A DNA stretch of 64,000 nt, taken from positions 729,001 to 793,000 of the forward strand of contig NZ_AP022829.1 in the NCBI RefSeq assembly GCF_011405655.1, in the 5' to 3' direction. Shown piece by piece: positions 32,555-39,935 of this stretch. The notes beneath the pieces are model-generated. The model was not told the origin of the DNA. It did not search any database and saw only the letters and a program-made list of their open reading frames with translations. This DNA is from Adlercreutzia hattorii (lineage in GTDB: Bacteria; Actinomycetota; Coriobacteriia; Coriobacteriales; Eggerthellaceae). A program made the position numbers and the translations under genes. Position 1 is the stretch's first letter. Each line of letters starts with the position of its first letter.

Positions 32555-33829
32555 ATGAGTACATCTCCCGGTAAGAAGAGTATCTTTCCCTACCTTGTTG
32601 TTGCAACGGGCATTATCTGCTGCTTTGGGCCGTGTTCTTTCGCCCTCAGCTGCGCTGGAATCTACTTTACCCCGGTAAGTGAGTCGCTCGGTGTCGGCCG
32701 AGGCGCTTTTGCCCTGTACCTCACCATTATGCTGGTCGTTACGGCCTTGGTTCTTCCCGTGCTGGGAAAGCTGACCGAGACGAAGGACTTGCGCTTGGTG
32801 CTTTCGGCGGGTGTTGCCTGCATTGGCGTGCCCCTTATTGCCATGTCGTTCTTCAATGCGGTGTGGCAGTTTTATGTGACGGGCGCGATCATGGGCATCG
32901 GTTTGGCTGAGATGCTCATTCTTACGGTGCCAACGCTGATCAATCGTTGGTTCCGGAAGAATGTGGGATTCTACATCGGCCTGTGCATGGCGTTCACGGG
33001 CATTGGTGGCGCAGTGTTCAACCTGGTGGGAGGCTATCTCATCGGTACGGGTCCCGAGGGTTGGAGAACAGGGTACCTCGTATTCGGCGTGCTCTGCTTG
33101 GTGATGGCCCTGCCGTTCACTTTGTTTGGTGTTCGCAGCCATCCTCAAGATGTGGGTCTTTTGCCCGTGGGCGCTGAAGAAGTGGCCGAGGCGGGTTCTA
33201 CCCAGGCCGCCGCTCCCAAGGGCATTCCGGCGGCTCGCGCCATGAAGACGTCGGCGTTCTTCGTTTTGGCCATCTTCACCGCGCTGGTGAACCTGGGCAT
33301 GAACTTCTACCAGTATCTGCCGTCGTACGTGTCTTCGTTGCAGCAGTTCCCCGATGTGGTGGCCATTGCCGCCACGGTTGCCTCGATGGCTATGCTCGGG
33401 CAGGCGGCAGGCAAGATCCTTATCGGTATCATCAACGATAAGATCAGCGTGCGTGGCGGCCTTTTCTTCGCCATGATCTGCGGGCTTGCCGGTTTGGGCG
33501 TGCTGCTGCTGTTCCCAGGCGTGTCGTTTGTGGTGCTTGCCGGCGGCTTTATGTTCGGCGTTTTCTACGCCAGCGGCACGGTGCTCACTCCGCTCATGAC
33601 GCGCACTATTTTTGGTACGCTTGAGTACTCGAGCATTTACTCGCGTGTTGCGATGGTCGGCTCCCTGTGCGGTGCGTTCGCCGTGACGTTCTGGGGCTTG
33701 CTGGTGGACTCCATCGGCTTCCAGTTCACGTTCATCGTGATGCTCGTCATCATCGCGTTGCTCATTGTGCTGGGTCTGCTGTCGCTTGCGGCGGGTCGCA
33801 AGCTGGTTCCCGAGATGGAGCAGTCTTAG
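32555..33829 (+). CDS. MFS transporter (oxalate/formate antiporter-like)
   Basis: This 424-aa major facilitator carrier has about 12 predicted helices in two halves of six, joined by a loop around residues 195-225 (VAEAGSTQAAAPKGIPAARA). The N-terminal region with CAGIYFTPVSESLG and repeated Gly/Ala-rich helices resembles the OFA subgroup. I chose the ATG at 32555 because gaaggagg ends 6 nt upstream. An ATG at 32549 is too close to it. As the last gene of the tetR-linked cluster it probably imports the substrate of the FAD oxidoreductase or exports its product. Confidence 0.88.
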   Translation: MSTSPGKKSIFPYLVVATGIICCFGPCSFALSCAGIYFTPVSESLGVGRGAFALYLTIMLVVTALVLPVLGKLTETKDLRLVLSAGVACIGVPLIAMSFFNAVWQFYVTGAIMGIGLAEMLILTVPTLINRWFRKNVGFYIGLCMAFTGIGGAVFNLVGGYLIGTGPEGWRTGYLVFGVLCLVMALPFTLFGVRSHPQDVGLLPVGAEEVAEAGSTQAAAPKGIPAARAMKTSAFFVLAIFTALVNLGMNFYQYLPSYVSSLQQFPDVVAIAATVASMAMLGQAAGKILIGIINDKISVRGGLFFAMICGLAGLGVLLLFPGVSFVVLAGGFMFGVFYASGTVLTPLMTRTIFGTLEYSSIYSRVAMVGSLCGAFAVTFWGLLVDSIGFQFTFIVMLVIIALLIVLGLLSLAAGRKLVPEMEQS

Positions 33830-33866
33830 GTCGAAATGCGCTGACCTGACATAATGCGGACGATGG

Positions 33867-33895
33867 GCCGCGCTCGGAGGGAGGCCGAGCGCGGC
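33867..33895 (+). terminator. hairpin terminator after the MFS gene
   Basis: A perfect 11-bp GC-rich stem (33867-33877 with 33885-33895) with a 7-nt loop lies 37 bp after the MFS stop. Only a weak T-containing tail follows. Confidence 0.7.
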
Positions 33896-34666
33896 TCGCT
33901 TGCGTTTCGCCCAAAGTCGTGCGGAATGGGGTCGGGCCGACATAACGCGGCCCGCTTGCGCTTTGTTCGAGTCTTACGAAATGAGGCCAGGCTGAAGGTT
34001 TTACGCCAAAATTTCCCGTTTCCACGGTGGTCTCGAGGCTTTGGACTGAGCGGAAATATCTGACCTGGGAAAACGCTGACATTGGAAGGGGCTTTGCACT
34101 TCTGAGGGACTTCAAAATGTGGAAAACGGGAAATTTCGGCGTTTTTTCGCCACGCGAACTTCCACCGCCGGCGTTTTCGGAGGGGGAAGTGCGACGCTCA
34201 AAAGCGATGTGCGGAAGAAGCTGAGAAGCATCGCGGTCTATGAGACCGATTGCGGAGACACCGCGTTGGAGAGCAATTGCAGCGAGGGGTTATTCTCCTC
34301 ATAAACGGAGATGAAAATGCTCCTGCAGGGAGAAGGTGCCTTGACTTTCCCATGGAACTTGAAGGATGCGATACGGTTCTTCTGGCTTGCGTCCGGTTGA
34401 TGATGGCCGACGATATGACGCACACGTCGGGTCCCGCGAAGCAAATCGATCACAGCAGATTGGACGGTCGCGACTGACGCGTACCACTGCTTCGCATATA
34501 GCTCATTTGGGTGATGCGGTTGGTGGGCGCTGATCGCTAAGATATCCCTAATGTGGTGCACGCTGCGCCTTTGAGGCGACGGGTTGTCCGAAATGGGGTC
34601 TTTCGGTAAAGGCCGTTGCGGGATGACGGACGAGCCTTCAAGGCGATAAACGAAACGGGAGATGCG
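33896..34666. repeat. gene-poor region with a long inverted repeat
   Basis: No supportable gene lies between the MFS and DUF454 genes. The clearest structure is an inverted repeat of about 22 bp. Arm 34004-34025 (cgccaaaatttcccgtttcc...) and arm 34119-34141 are complementary with two differences, separated by 93 nt. This could be a miniature transposable element or a structured RNA. From about 34240 to 34480 several frames stay open, but none has a start signal or a recognisable product. Confidence 0.5.
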
Positions 34667-35143
34667 ATGACGATCAAGCGCTATCTTTATGCGGGGCTGG
34701 GACTGCTGTTCCTGGGACTGGGGGCCATAGGCGTCATCATTCCTATTATTCCCACAACGCCGTTTCTGCTGCTGACCTCGTTTTTCTTCCTGCGCAGCTC
34801 CGAACGTCTGAACACGTGGTTCGAGGGAACCCGCATGTACAAGCGCTTCATCGCCAACTTCATGGAAACGCGCTCGCTCACACTGCGGGCCAAAATCCTG
34901 TGCGCTGCCCCCGGCGTGACCGCCATGCCGATGCTCGCGCTGGTGGTGCCGCAGTGGTGGCTGAAGGCCATCCTCATCGGACTGACCGTGTTCGAGATCT
35001 GGTACTTCATCGTCCGCATCGAAACGGTTTCGGTGGAAGAGGCCCGCGCCCGCGGCAAGGCCCGCGTCGCCGAGGCGAAGCGCGACCAGGCCGCCTCGGC
35101 CGCTTCCGCCGCCGAGGGTCTCGCCCTGGCGACCGAGGAGTAA
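34667..35143 (+). CDS. DUF454 (YbaN-like) inner-membrane protein
   Basis: This 158-aa membrane protein has the YbaN/DUF454 core: GLLFLGLGAIGVIIPIIPTTPF (positions about 11-32) followed by SFFFLRSSERLNTW, and a second hydrophobic hairpin near 85-115. A C-terminal Ala/Arg/Glu-rich helix is specific to this homologue. The start is ATG 34667 after a gggaga site. The first in-frame codons upstream are not protein-like. The function of the family is unknown. It is followed after 7 nt by a truncated glycosyltransferase gene, so the two were once probably cotranscribed. Confidence 0.85.
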   Translation: MTIKRYLYAGLGLLFLGLGAIGVIIPIIPTTPFLLLTSFFFLRSSERLNTWFEGTRMYKRFIANFMETRSLTLRAKILCAAPGVTAMPMLALVVPQWWLKAILIGLTVFEIWYFIVRIETVSVEEARARGKARVAEAKRDQAASAASAAEGLALATEE

Positions 35144-35150
35144 GGGCCTC

Positions 35151-35333
35151 ATGAGGATCGCGTTTGTGATGGACGATCTGAGCGTGCATTCCAACGGCAC
35201 GTCGGTGACGGCGGAGCGCTACGCCCTGGACTGGGCGCGCCGTTGGCCGTCTAATCCAACGCTTCTTGTCGCAGTGTCTACAGGTCGGTGGCAACAAGGC
35301 GGCCTGGGCTGCGGCTCCAACCCAATCGCCTAG
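35151..35333 (+). pseudogene. 5' remnant of a glycosyltransferase gene
   Basis: A start at 35151 gives MRIAFVMDDLSVHSNGTSV, the characteristic N-terminus of a GT4-type glycosyltransferase that normally continues for about 400 residues. Similarity seems to end after about 30 codons (near 35240). The frame then runs through unrelated sequence to a stop at 35333, and no later part of the enzyme is present before the ferritin-like gene at 35422. The gene has lost almost its whole length by deletion and is surely non-functional. Confidence 0.6.
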
Positions 35334-35421
35334 GATGGCCCACAGACCCTCGCGCTTGCCGCCGTGCTACCGCAGGCGTTGCAAGCACGGGCCTTTTAGA
35401 AGCTGCGAGAAAGGAACCGTC

Positions 35422-35715
35422 ATGGCCACAATTTCGAATCCGTTCGTGATGGAAGTGCCGCGCAAGCTGACTGACGAGGAGCTCGTCAACGCCATTCGCC
35501 AGGACATCATCGGGGAGCTTGAGGCTATCCACGAGTACGACGCCCACGTCCAGGCGACGGATAACGAGGATGCGAAGAAGGTGCTCTCCGACATCCGTGA
35601 CGAGGAGCGCGAGCATATGGGCGAGCTGCTGGAGCTTTTGGAGCGCCTGGCGCCCGACGAGAAGGCCCTGCACGACGAGGGCCGCGGCGAAGTGCGCGAG
35701 ATGCTGGACAAGTAG
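35422..35715 (+). CDS. EncFtn-like (encapsulated ferritin-type) iron protein
   Basis: This 97-aa two-helix ferritin-like protein has ferroxidase-type residues in GELEAIHEYDAH (E32, E34, H42) and RDEEREH (E61, E62, H65), matching the half-ferritin EncFtn pattern. Two monomers would together form the diiron site. EncFtn proteins usually sit inside an encapsulin shell, but no encapsulin gene and no obvious C-terminal cargo peptide are seen here. The ATG at 35422 has the site aaaggaacc. The role would be iron oxidation and storage or oxidative-stress protection. Confidence 0.8.
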   Translation: MATISNPFVMEVPRKLTDEELVNAIRQDIIGELEAIHEYDAHVQATDNEDAKKVLSDIRDEEREHMGELLELLERLAPDEKALHDEGRGEVREMLDK

Positions 35716-35771
35716 CGCGCCTGGAGCCGAGAACGGCCCGCCGCGATTGGCCTTGGGATATCGCGATCAGT

Positions 35772-36638
35772 CTATGAGAGCGCTGCCGGACGTATCGGTT
35801 CGGCAGCGCTCTTGTCGTTGGACGGGGCCGATATGGCCGCTGGGACGCCGGCACCGTCGGGCTCGCTTTCCGCCAGCTCGTTGCGCTCCACGGCCACGAG
35901 GGTCTGGGCCACCACGGCGTTGACGAGGGAGAGGCTGCCGCTATCCACATCCCCCGAGGAGCAGTCGATGGCCACCACCCCGTACAGGCGCCCCTTCATG
36001 CCGAGCGGCAGGTACTTCTCCGTCGCATCCCGCCAGCCCGGCTCGCCGTAGCCGGTGGGCGAGCGACGCTCGTAGCAGTCGCGGGCCGCCGCGCTGCCCG
36101 CGGCCGGCGGCTCCCCCAAGGTGATGGTCACCGGCCGCCTCAGCACCCGGGTCAGGAACTCCTGGGCGAAGCTGCAGGCCGCCTGCGGGGTGGAGCTCTC
36201 CAGCAGCCCGACGCTCAGCCGATTCAGCCGCCCCAGCGCGCAGGCCGTGCGCTCGGCCGCCTGCACCTGGCGGCTCATGCGGTGGGTTATCACGCCCATG
36301 ATGAGCGACACGACGAGGAAGATGGCGAGCGCCGCCACGTCGGTGCGGCTGAGCACCTTCAGCGTGAAGAGGGGCGCGGTGAACAGGAAGTCGTAGGAGA
36401 GCAGGTAGGCCACTCCCAGCGCGGCGCCCCACAGCCCCGAGTCGGTCTCCAGGCTGGCGATGAGCACGCCCAGCACGAAGACGGGGAAGGCCACAAGCGT
36501 GCTCACCCCCAAGAGCGAGAAGCCCCACACGGCGGCCAAGCCGGCCCCGTAGAGCAGGGCGAAAGCGACCAAGTTGCGCAGGACGCGCCGTGCCGAGAGG
36601 GAGCTTCTCAGCGGGAATCTGCAACTACTAGCGGCCAT
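35772..36638 (-). CDS. KdpD-like DUF4118 membrane sensor lacking a kinase domain
   Basis: The 288-aa protein has four hydrophobic segments (about residues 20-120) of the DUF4118 type found in KdpD. A short helix and a GAF-like domain (about 140-260, ending SLSLVNAVVAQTLVAVERNELAE) follow. The histidine-kinase dimerisation and ATPase domains that normally follow in KdpD are absent, as are the N-terminal KdpD and Usp domains. Its start overlaps the trkH stop by 11 nt, making it the last gene of the trk operon. I infer that it senses potassium or turgor and modulates the transporter directly. Confidence 0.82.
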   Translation of the reverse strand: MAASSCRFPLRSSLSARRVLRNLVAFALLYGAGLAAVWGFSLLGVSTLVAFPVFVLGVLIASLETDSGLWGAALGVAYLLSYDFLFTAPLFTLKVLSRTDVAALAIFLVVSLIMGVITHRMSRQVQAAERTACALGRLNRLSVGLLESSTPQAACSFAQEFLTRVLRRPVTITLGEPPAAGSAAARDCYERRSPTGYGEPGWRDATEKYLPLGMKGRLYGVVAIDCSSGDVDSGSLSLVNAVVAQTLVAVERNELAESEPDGAGVPAAISAPSNDKSAAEPIRPAALS

Positions 36639-38163
36639 GGCGAACCCCTTTCCGAATCATCGACGCCAAGGTGCCCACCCCCATGAACAGGGGGATGATC
36701 TCGAGACGGCCCAGAAGCATCCCGGCGCTCCCGATCAGCAGCGGCGCGGGGCCGCTTTCCGTACCGAGGAAGCCCGTGCCCACGCCGGTGCTGCCGAGGC
36801 ACGAGACGAAGTCGAACACCGCCTCCTGCAGGGTGGCCCCGCAGAGGATGAGCGCGAACGCACCGGCCGCGCACAGCAGCAGGTACAGCACCACGTAGGT
36901 CTGGGCCTCGGCCACGTCCACCTCGGTGAGCACCGACCGCTTCCCGAAACGGTTGATCTTGATGCTCGTCACGTGGCGCTTGTTACCGTAGCGCTCGTGC
37001 AAATCGTGGCCGAGCCCCAGCGAGGCGACGGCGACGCGGTAGAGCTTGATGCCGCCGGAGGTGGAGCGCGCCTCGGCCCCGACGAGCATGAGCAGGCCGA
37101 ACAGGAACAGGAGCGCCGGCCCCAGATCGGCAAAGGAGGGGATGGTCTGAAACCCCGTGGAGGTCAGGATCGACACGACCTGGAACGTGCCCTGCCGCAG
37201 CGCCTCGGCTCCGTCGCCGCTGACGCCCTGGCCTAGGAAGAAACCGGCCACCACCAGGGCCATGACGGCGATGGTGCCGAAGTACAGCGGCGTCTCGATA
37301 TGGGTGAGGAACGCCTTGAGCTTGCCGCGCAGCAGCAGGAACAGCAGAAGGAAGTTCGTGCCGCCGGCCACCATGAGCACGATGGTGATGGTCTCGATGA
37401 CCGGGCTGTTCCAATAGGCGATGCTCTCGCCGTGGGTGGCGAACCCGCCGGTGGGCACGGCGCACATGGAGATGTTGATGGCGTCGAAGGGGGTCATGCC
37501 GGCCGCCCAGTAGGCCACGGCGCCGGCGATGATGAGCCCGTTGTAGATGAGCAGGATCATGCGGGCGGTCTTGGCGGCGCTCGGCAGCAAGTGGTCGGTG
37601 TGGCCCTCGGCGTTGTACACGCCCAGGCCGCCGGTCTGGGTTACCACGCAGGTGAGGATGAGCACGAGCCCCACACCGCCGAGGTAGCAGGTGAGGCTGC
37701 GGTGGAACAGGAAGATGGCCGGGCAGGTGTCCACGTCCACCACGCTTAAGCCCGTGGTGGTCAGCCCGCTGGTGGACTCGAAGACGGCCTGGACGGGGGA
37801 GAGCAGCCCCGCGGCCACGTAGGGCAGCGCGTAGACGGCGATGGCGAGAACCCAGACCAGCACCGTGCACGCGGCGGCCTGCCCGCGGGTAAGGCGGGCG
37901 CCCGGGGCGGGGTCGGGCGAGGCGAAGTACACGAGGTAGCCCGCCATGGCCGCGCCGATCCCGGGGAAGATGAAGCACGGCGCGAGGGCCACCTCGTCGG
38001 GGTAGGCCGGCAGCACCGCCAGGGGTGCCAAGCCCGCCAGGCCGACGAACATGACGGCCACGCCCACATAGCGCGCGAGCAGGGGCCCGGGGCCGGAGCG
38101 CTCGCCGCCCGGCTCGCCCAGGGCGATGGCCGCCGCAAGGTTGTCGCCGCGCGTCTTTCCCAT
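36628..38163 (-). CDS. trkH: Trk-type potassium channel/transporter, membrane subunit
   Basis: This 511-aa potassium-translocating protein of the TrkH/KtrB superfamily contains the four pore-loop filters, each with the diagnostic Gly: STSGLTTTG (about 135), VPTGGFATHG (about 245), TSTGFQTIP (about 345) and GSTGVGTGF (about 455). It works with the cytosolic nucleotide-gated TrkA proteins encoded just upstream. The ATG at 38163 lies 5 nt after the second trkA stop. A longer open frame upstream only shadows trkA. Operon order is trkA1-trkA2-trkH-DUF4118. Confidence 0.93.
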   Translation of the reverse strand: MGKTRGDNLAAAIALGEPGGERSGPGPLLARYVGVAVMFVGLAGLAPLAVLPAYPDEVALAPCFIFPGIGAAMAGYLVYFASPDPAPGARLTRGQAAACTVLVWVLAIAVYALPYVAAGLLSPVQAVFESTSGLTTTGLSVVDVDTCPAIFLFHRSLTCYLGGVGLVLILTCVVTQTGGLGVYNAEGHTDHLLPSAAKTARMILLIYNGLIIAGAVAYWAAGMTPFDAINISMCAVPTGGFATHGESIAYWNSPVIETITIVLMVAGGTNFLLLFLLLRGKLKAFLTHIETPLYFGTIAVMALVVAGFFLGQGVSGDGAEALRQGTFQVVSILTSTGFQTIPSFADLGPALLFLFGLLMLVGAEARSTSGGIKLYRVAVASLGLGHDLHERYGNKRHVTSIKINRFGKRSVLTEVDVAEAQTYVVLYLLLCAAGAFALILCGATLQEAVFDFVSCLGSTGVGTGFLGTESGPAPLLIGSAGMLLGRLEIIPLFMGVGTLASMIRKGVRHGR

Positions 38164-38168
38164 GACGG

Positions 38169-38750
38169 TCACCGGCGCTCTTTTCCCAAGTGGTGCCACG
38201 AGCCCAGAATCGAGCGGAAGGGCGAGGGGGCACCGGGGTCTTCCTCGTCGTCGGCGGTGCCGTCGGCGCCGTCCCCTTCGCCGTTGCCGGCCTCGGCCGC
38301 AGCGGCGGCCGCCGCCGTGGCGGCCCGGGCCTTCGCGTCGGCGGGGTCGGGAAGCTCCAGGGCCCCGCGAATGGCCTGGGCCAAGGTGGCCGTGGCGCTG
38401 ATGGCGGCCGTGACACCCAGCTGGCGGAAGATGGCCGTGTTCTCGGGGTTGGACACGATGCACAGCTGGATGCGGATGCCGAGGAACTTCTTGGCCACCT
38501 GGCAGATGGCCAAATTGTCGGCGTCGAGGCCGGTGAGGGCCACGATGGCGTCGAACCCGGCGACGCCGGCCTCCTCGAGCACGGCCAGCTTCATGCCGTT
38601 GCCCCAGATCACCGTGCCGTCATGGCGGCTGGAGAGGTACTCGCAGAAGCGGCGGTCGTCGTTGATGGCCACGACGGTGTCGACGGTTTCAGCTAAGGCG
38701 CCCATCAGATAATCGGCCCGGGAGCGGCCGCCCACGATCACCACCCTCAT
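38169..38750 (-). CDS. trkA: TrkA-like potassium uptake regulator, second subunit
   Basis: This 193-aa RCK-type regulator has an N-terminal Rossmann fold: MRVVIVGGRSRADYL at the start and GNGMKLAVLEEAGVAGFDAIVALTG split over about 50-75. The first Gly-rich motif (GGRSRA) is degenerate compared with the GxGxxG of canonical TrkA, so nucleotide binding may be altered. An Ala/Glu/Asp-rich tail follows and no TrkA_C domain is visible. Its ATG overlaps the first trkA stop by 4 nt (ATGA), and it ends 5 nt before trkH. Confidence 0.85.
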   Translation of the reverse strand: MRVVIVGGRSRADYLMGALAETVDTVVAINDDRRFCEYLSSRHDGTVIWGNGMKLAVLEEAGVAGFDAIVALTGLDADNLAICQVAKKFLGIRIQLCIVSNPENTAIFRQLGVTAAISATATLAQAIRGALELPDPADAKARAATAAAAAAAEAGNGEGDGADGTADDEEDPGAPSPFRSILGSWHHLGKERR

Positions 38751-39178
38751 AGGTCGGCCTCCTTCCGCGTCAGCCCGGTGAGGCGGAAGAACTCGTCCTC
38801 GCAGATGCGATGGGGGCAGATGGGGGCGATGCCCATGTCGTCGAGGATGTCCGCCAAAGCGTCGTCGTCCACGAGGGGCAGCACGTGGGGCACGCCGAAG
38901 ATCTCGCTGGCCAGCTCGGCGATGAGCAGGTTGGAGGCGTCGTCGCCCGTGGCGGCCACCAGGTGGGTGGCCCGGCGCACGCCGCACTCCTCCAGCACCA
39001 GGGCGCTCTTGCCGTCGCCGGTGAGCGTCTCGCCGTCGAAATCGGGCCCCAGCCCGTCCAGGGCGTCCTCCTGCATGTCCACCACGATGACGTCGTGGCC
39101 GGCCGCCGAGAGCGCCTGGGCCACGGCGCACCCGAACAGGCTGCATCCGACCACGATAATGCGGGCCCTCTTCGCCAC
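38747..39178 (-). CDS. trkA: TrkA-N domain potassium uptake regulator, first subunit
   Basis: This 143-aa single-domain RCK/TrkA_N protein has the NAD(H)-binding motif VVGCSLFGCAVAQAL (about 9-23, a Cys-containing variant of GxGxxG), the acidic VDMQ at the end of strand 2, and GDGKSALVLEECGVRRATHL (halves near 54-73). It gates TrkH in response to nucleotides. The start is GTG 39178, preceded by an excellent aaggagg. It is the first gene of the trk operon. The two TrkA-like halves encoded by separate genes replace the fused double-domain TrkA of enterobacteria. Confidence 0.87.
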   Translation of the reverse strand: MAKRARIIVVGCSLFGCAVAQALSAAGHDVIVVDMQEDALDGLGPDFDGETLTGDGKSALVLEECGVRRATHLVAATGDDASNLLIAELASEIFGVPHVLPLVDDDALADILDDMGIAPICPHRICEDEFFRLTGLTRKEADL

Positions 39179-39341
39179 TGCTTATTCCTCCTTCGCGCAG
39201 GTCTTTTCACGGGAAAATGCTAATGATTGCAACGGCGGCGGAAGGCGAGAAGGGCGAACTGTCACCAAGCAGTGACGGGGCCGAGGACTGGGAGGGCGCC
39301 CGAATGGCGAGGTCGCGGTAGAGCCTATGAAACGGTAACGG

Positions 39342-39728
39342 ATGGCGGTCGGCCCGCGCCAGCCGGGGAACTGGTGGAACGAGCACGTGAACTGCGCCAT
39401 CGCCCTGTGGTGCGACGAGGCGACCTTCCGCGCCGTGCAGGCCTGCGCCGAGGACCGCCGCGCGCATACCGGCACCTACAACCTCATCACCTACAACTGC
39501 CTCACCTTCTGCGACGAGGCGCTGGCGGCCGGCGGCATCCACCTGCTCACGGAAAGCGGCCGCGAGCTGCACACCATCGTCCCCAAGGACGCCTTTAGGG
39601 ACGTGGGCCGGGTGGAGGGCGCCCATCCCTTCGAGGCGTGGAAGTACTGGTTCCCCCTCGGCGAGCCGCCGTCAAACGGCCTGCGCACCATCCAGGACGT
39701 CCCTGGTCGGGACAAGCCGTTGGAATAA
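39342..39728 (+). pseudogene. probable C-terminal fragment of a larger protein
   Basis: The 128-aa frame has protein-like features: a YNLITYNCLTFCDEAL motif reminiscent of Cys-centred NlpC/LRAT-like folds, and FEAWKYWFPLGEPPS. It begins abruptly after an in-frame stop (39336), without a ribosome binding site or typical N-terminus. I therefore think it is the end of a longer gene whose 5' part is gone. It could also be an expressed small protein. The family is not recognised. Confidence 0.4.
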
Positions 39729-39935
39729 GCGCTGCGATCTCGGCATTTATCTGGTACAATCTCGCCTTTCTGGAAGACGGGCGCCCCATGATGCGAGGAT
39801 TGCCGAAAGTCGGCGGAGAGGTGGCGTCGGGTGTTGGACGGCTGTGTGGGGTAAAAGGCCACGGACGGCGGCCGGACGAGGCACGCGAGCTGAGCGGGAA
39901 ACGGGAGACGAGAAGATAAAAAGTGAGGAGGGGCG

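Noticed and set aside
33830-34666. tRNA, tmRNA or RNase P RNA gene in the long gap
   Set aside because: No cloverleaf, CCA end or conserved RNA core was found on either strand.
34238-35200. Minus-strand open frame spanning the DUF454 gene and the gap before it
   Set aside because: It is low-complexity shadow translation with no start signal, and it covers a well-supported plus-strand gene.
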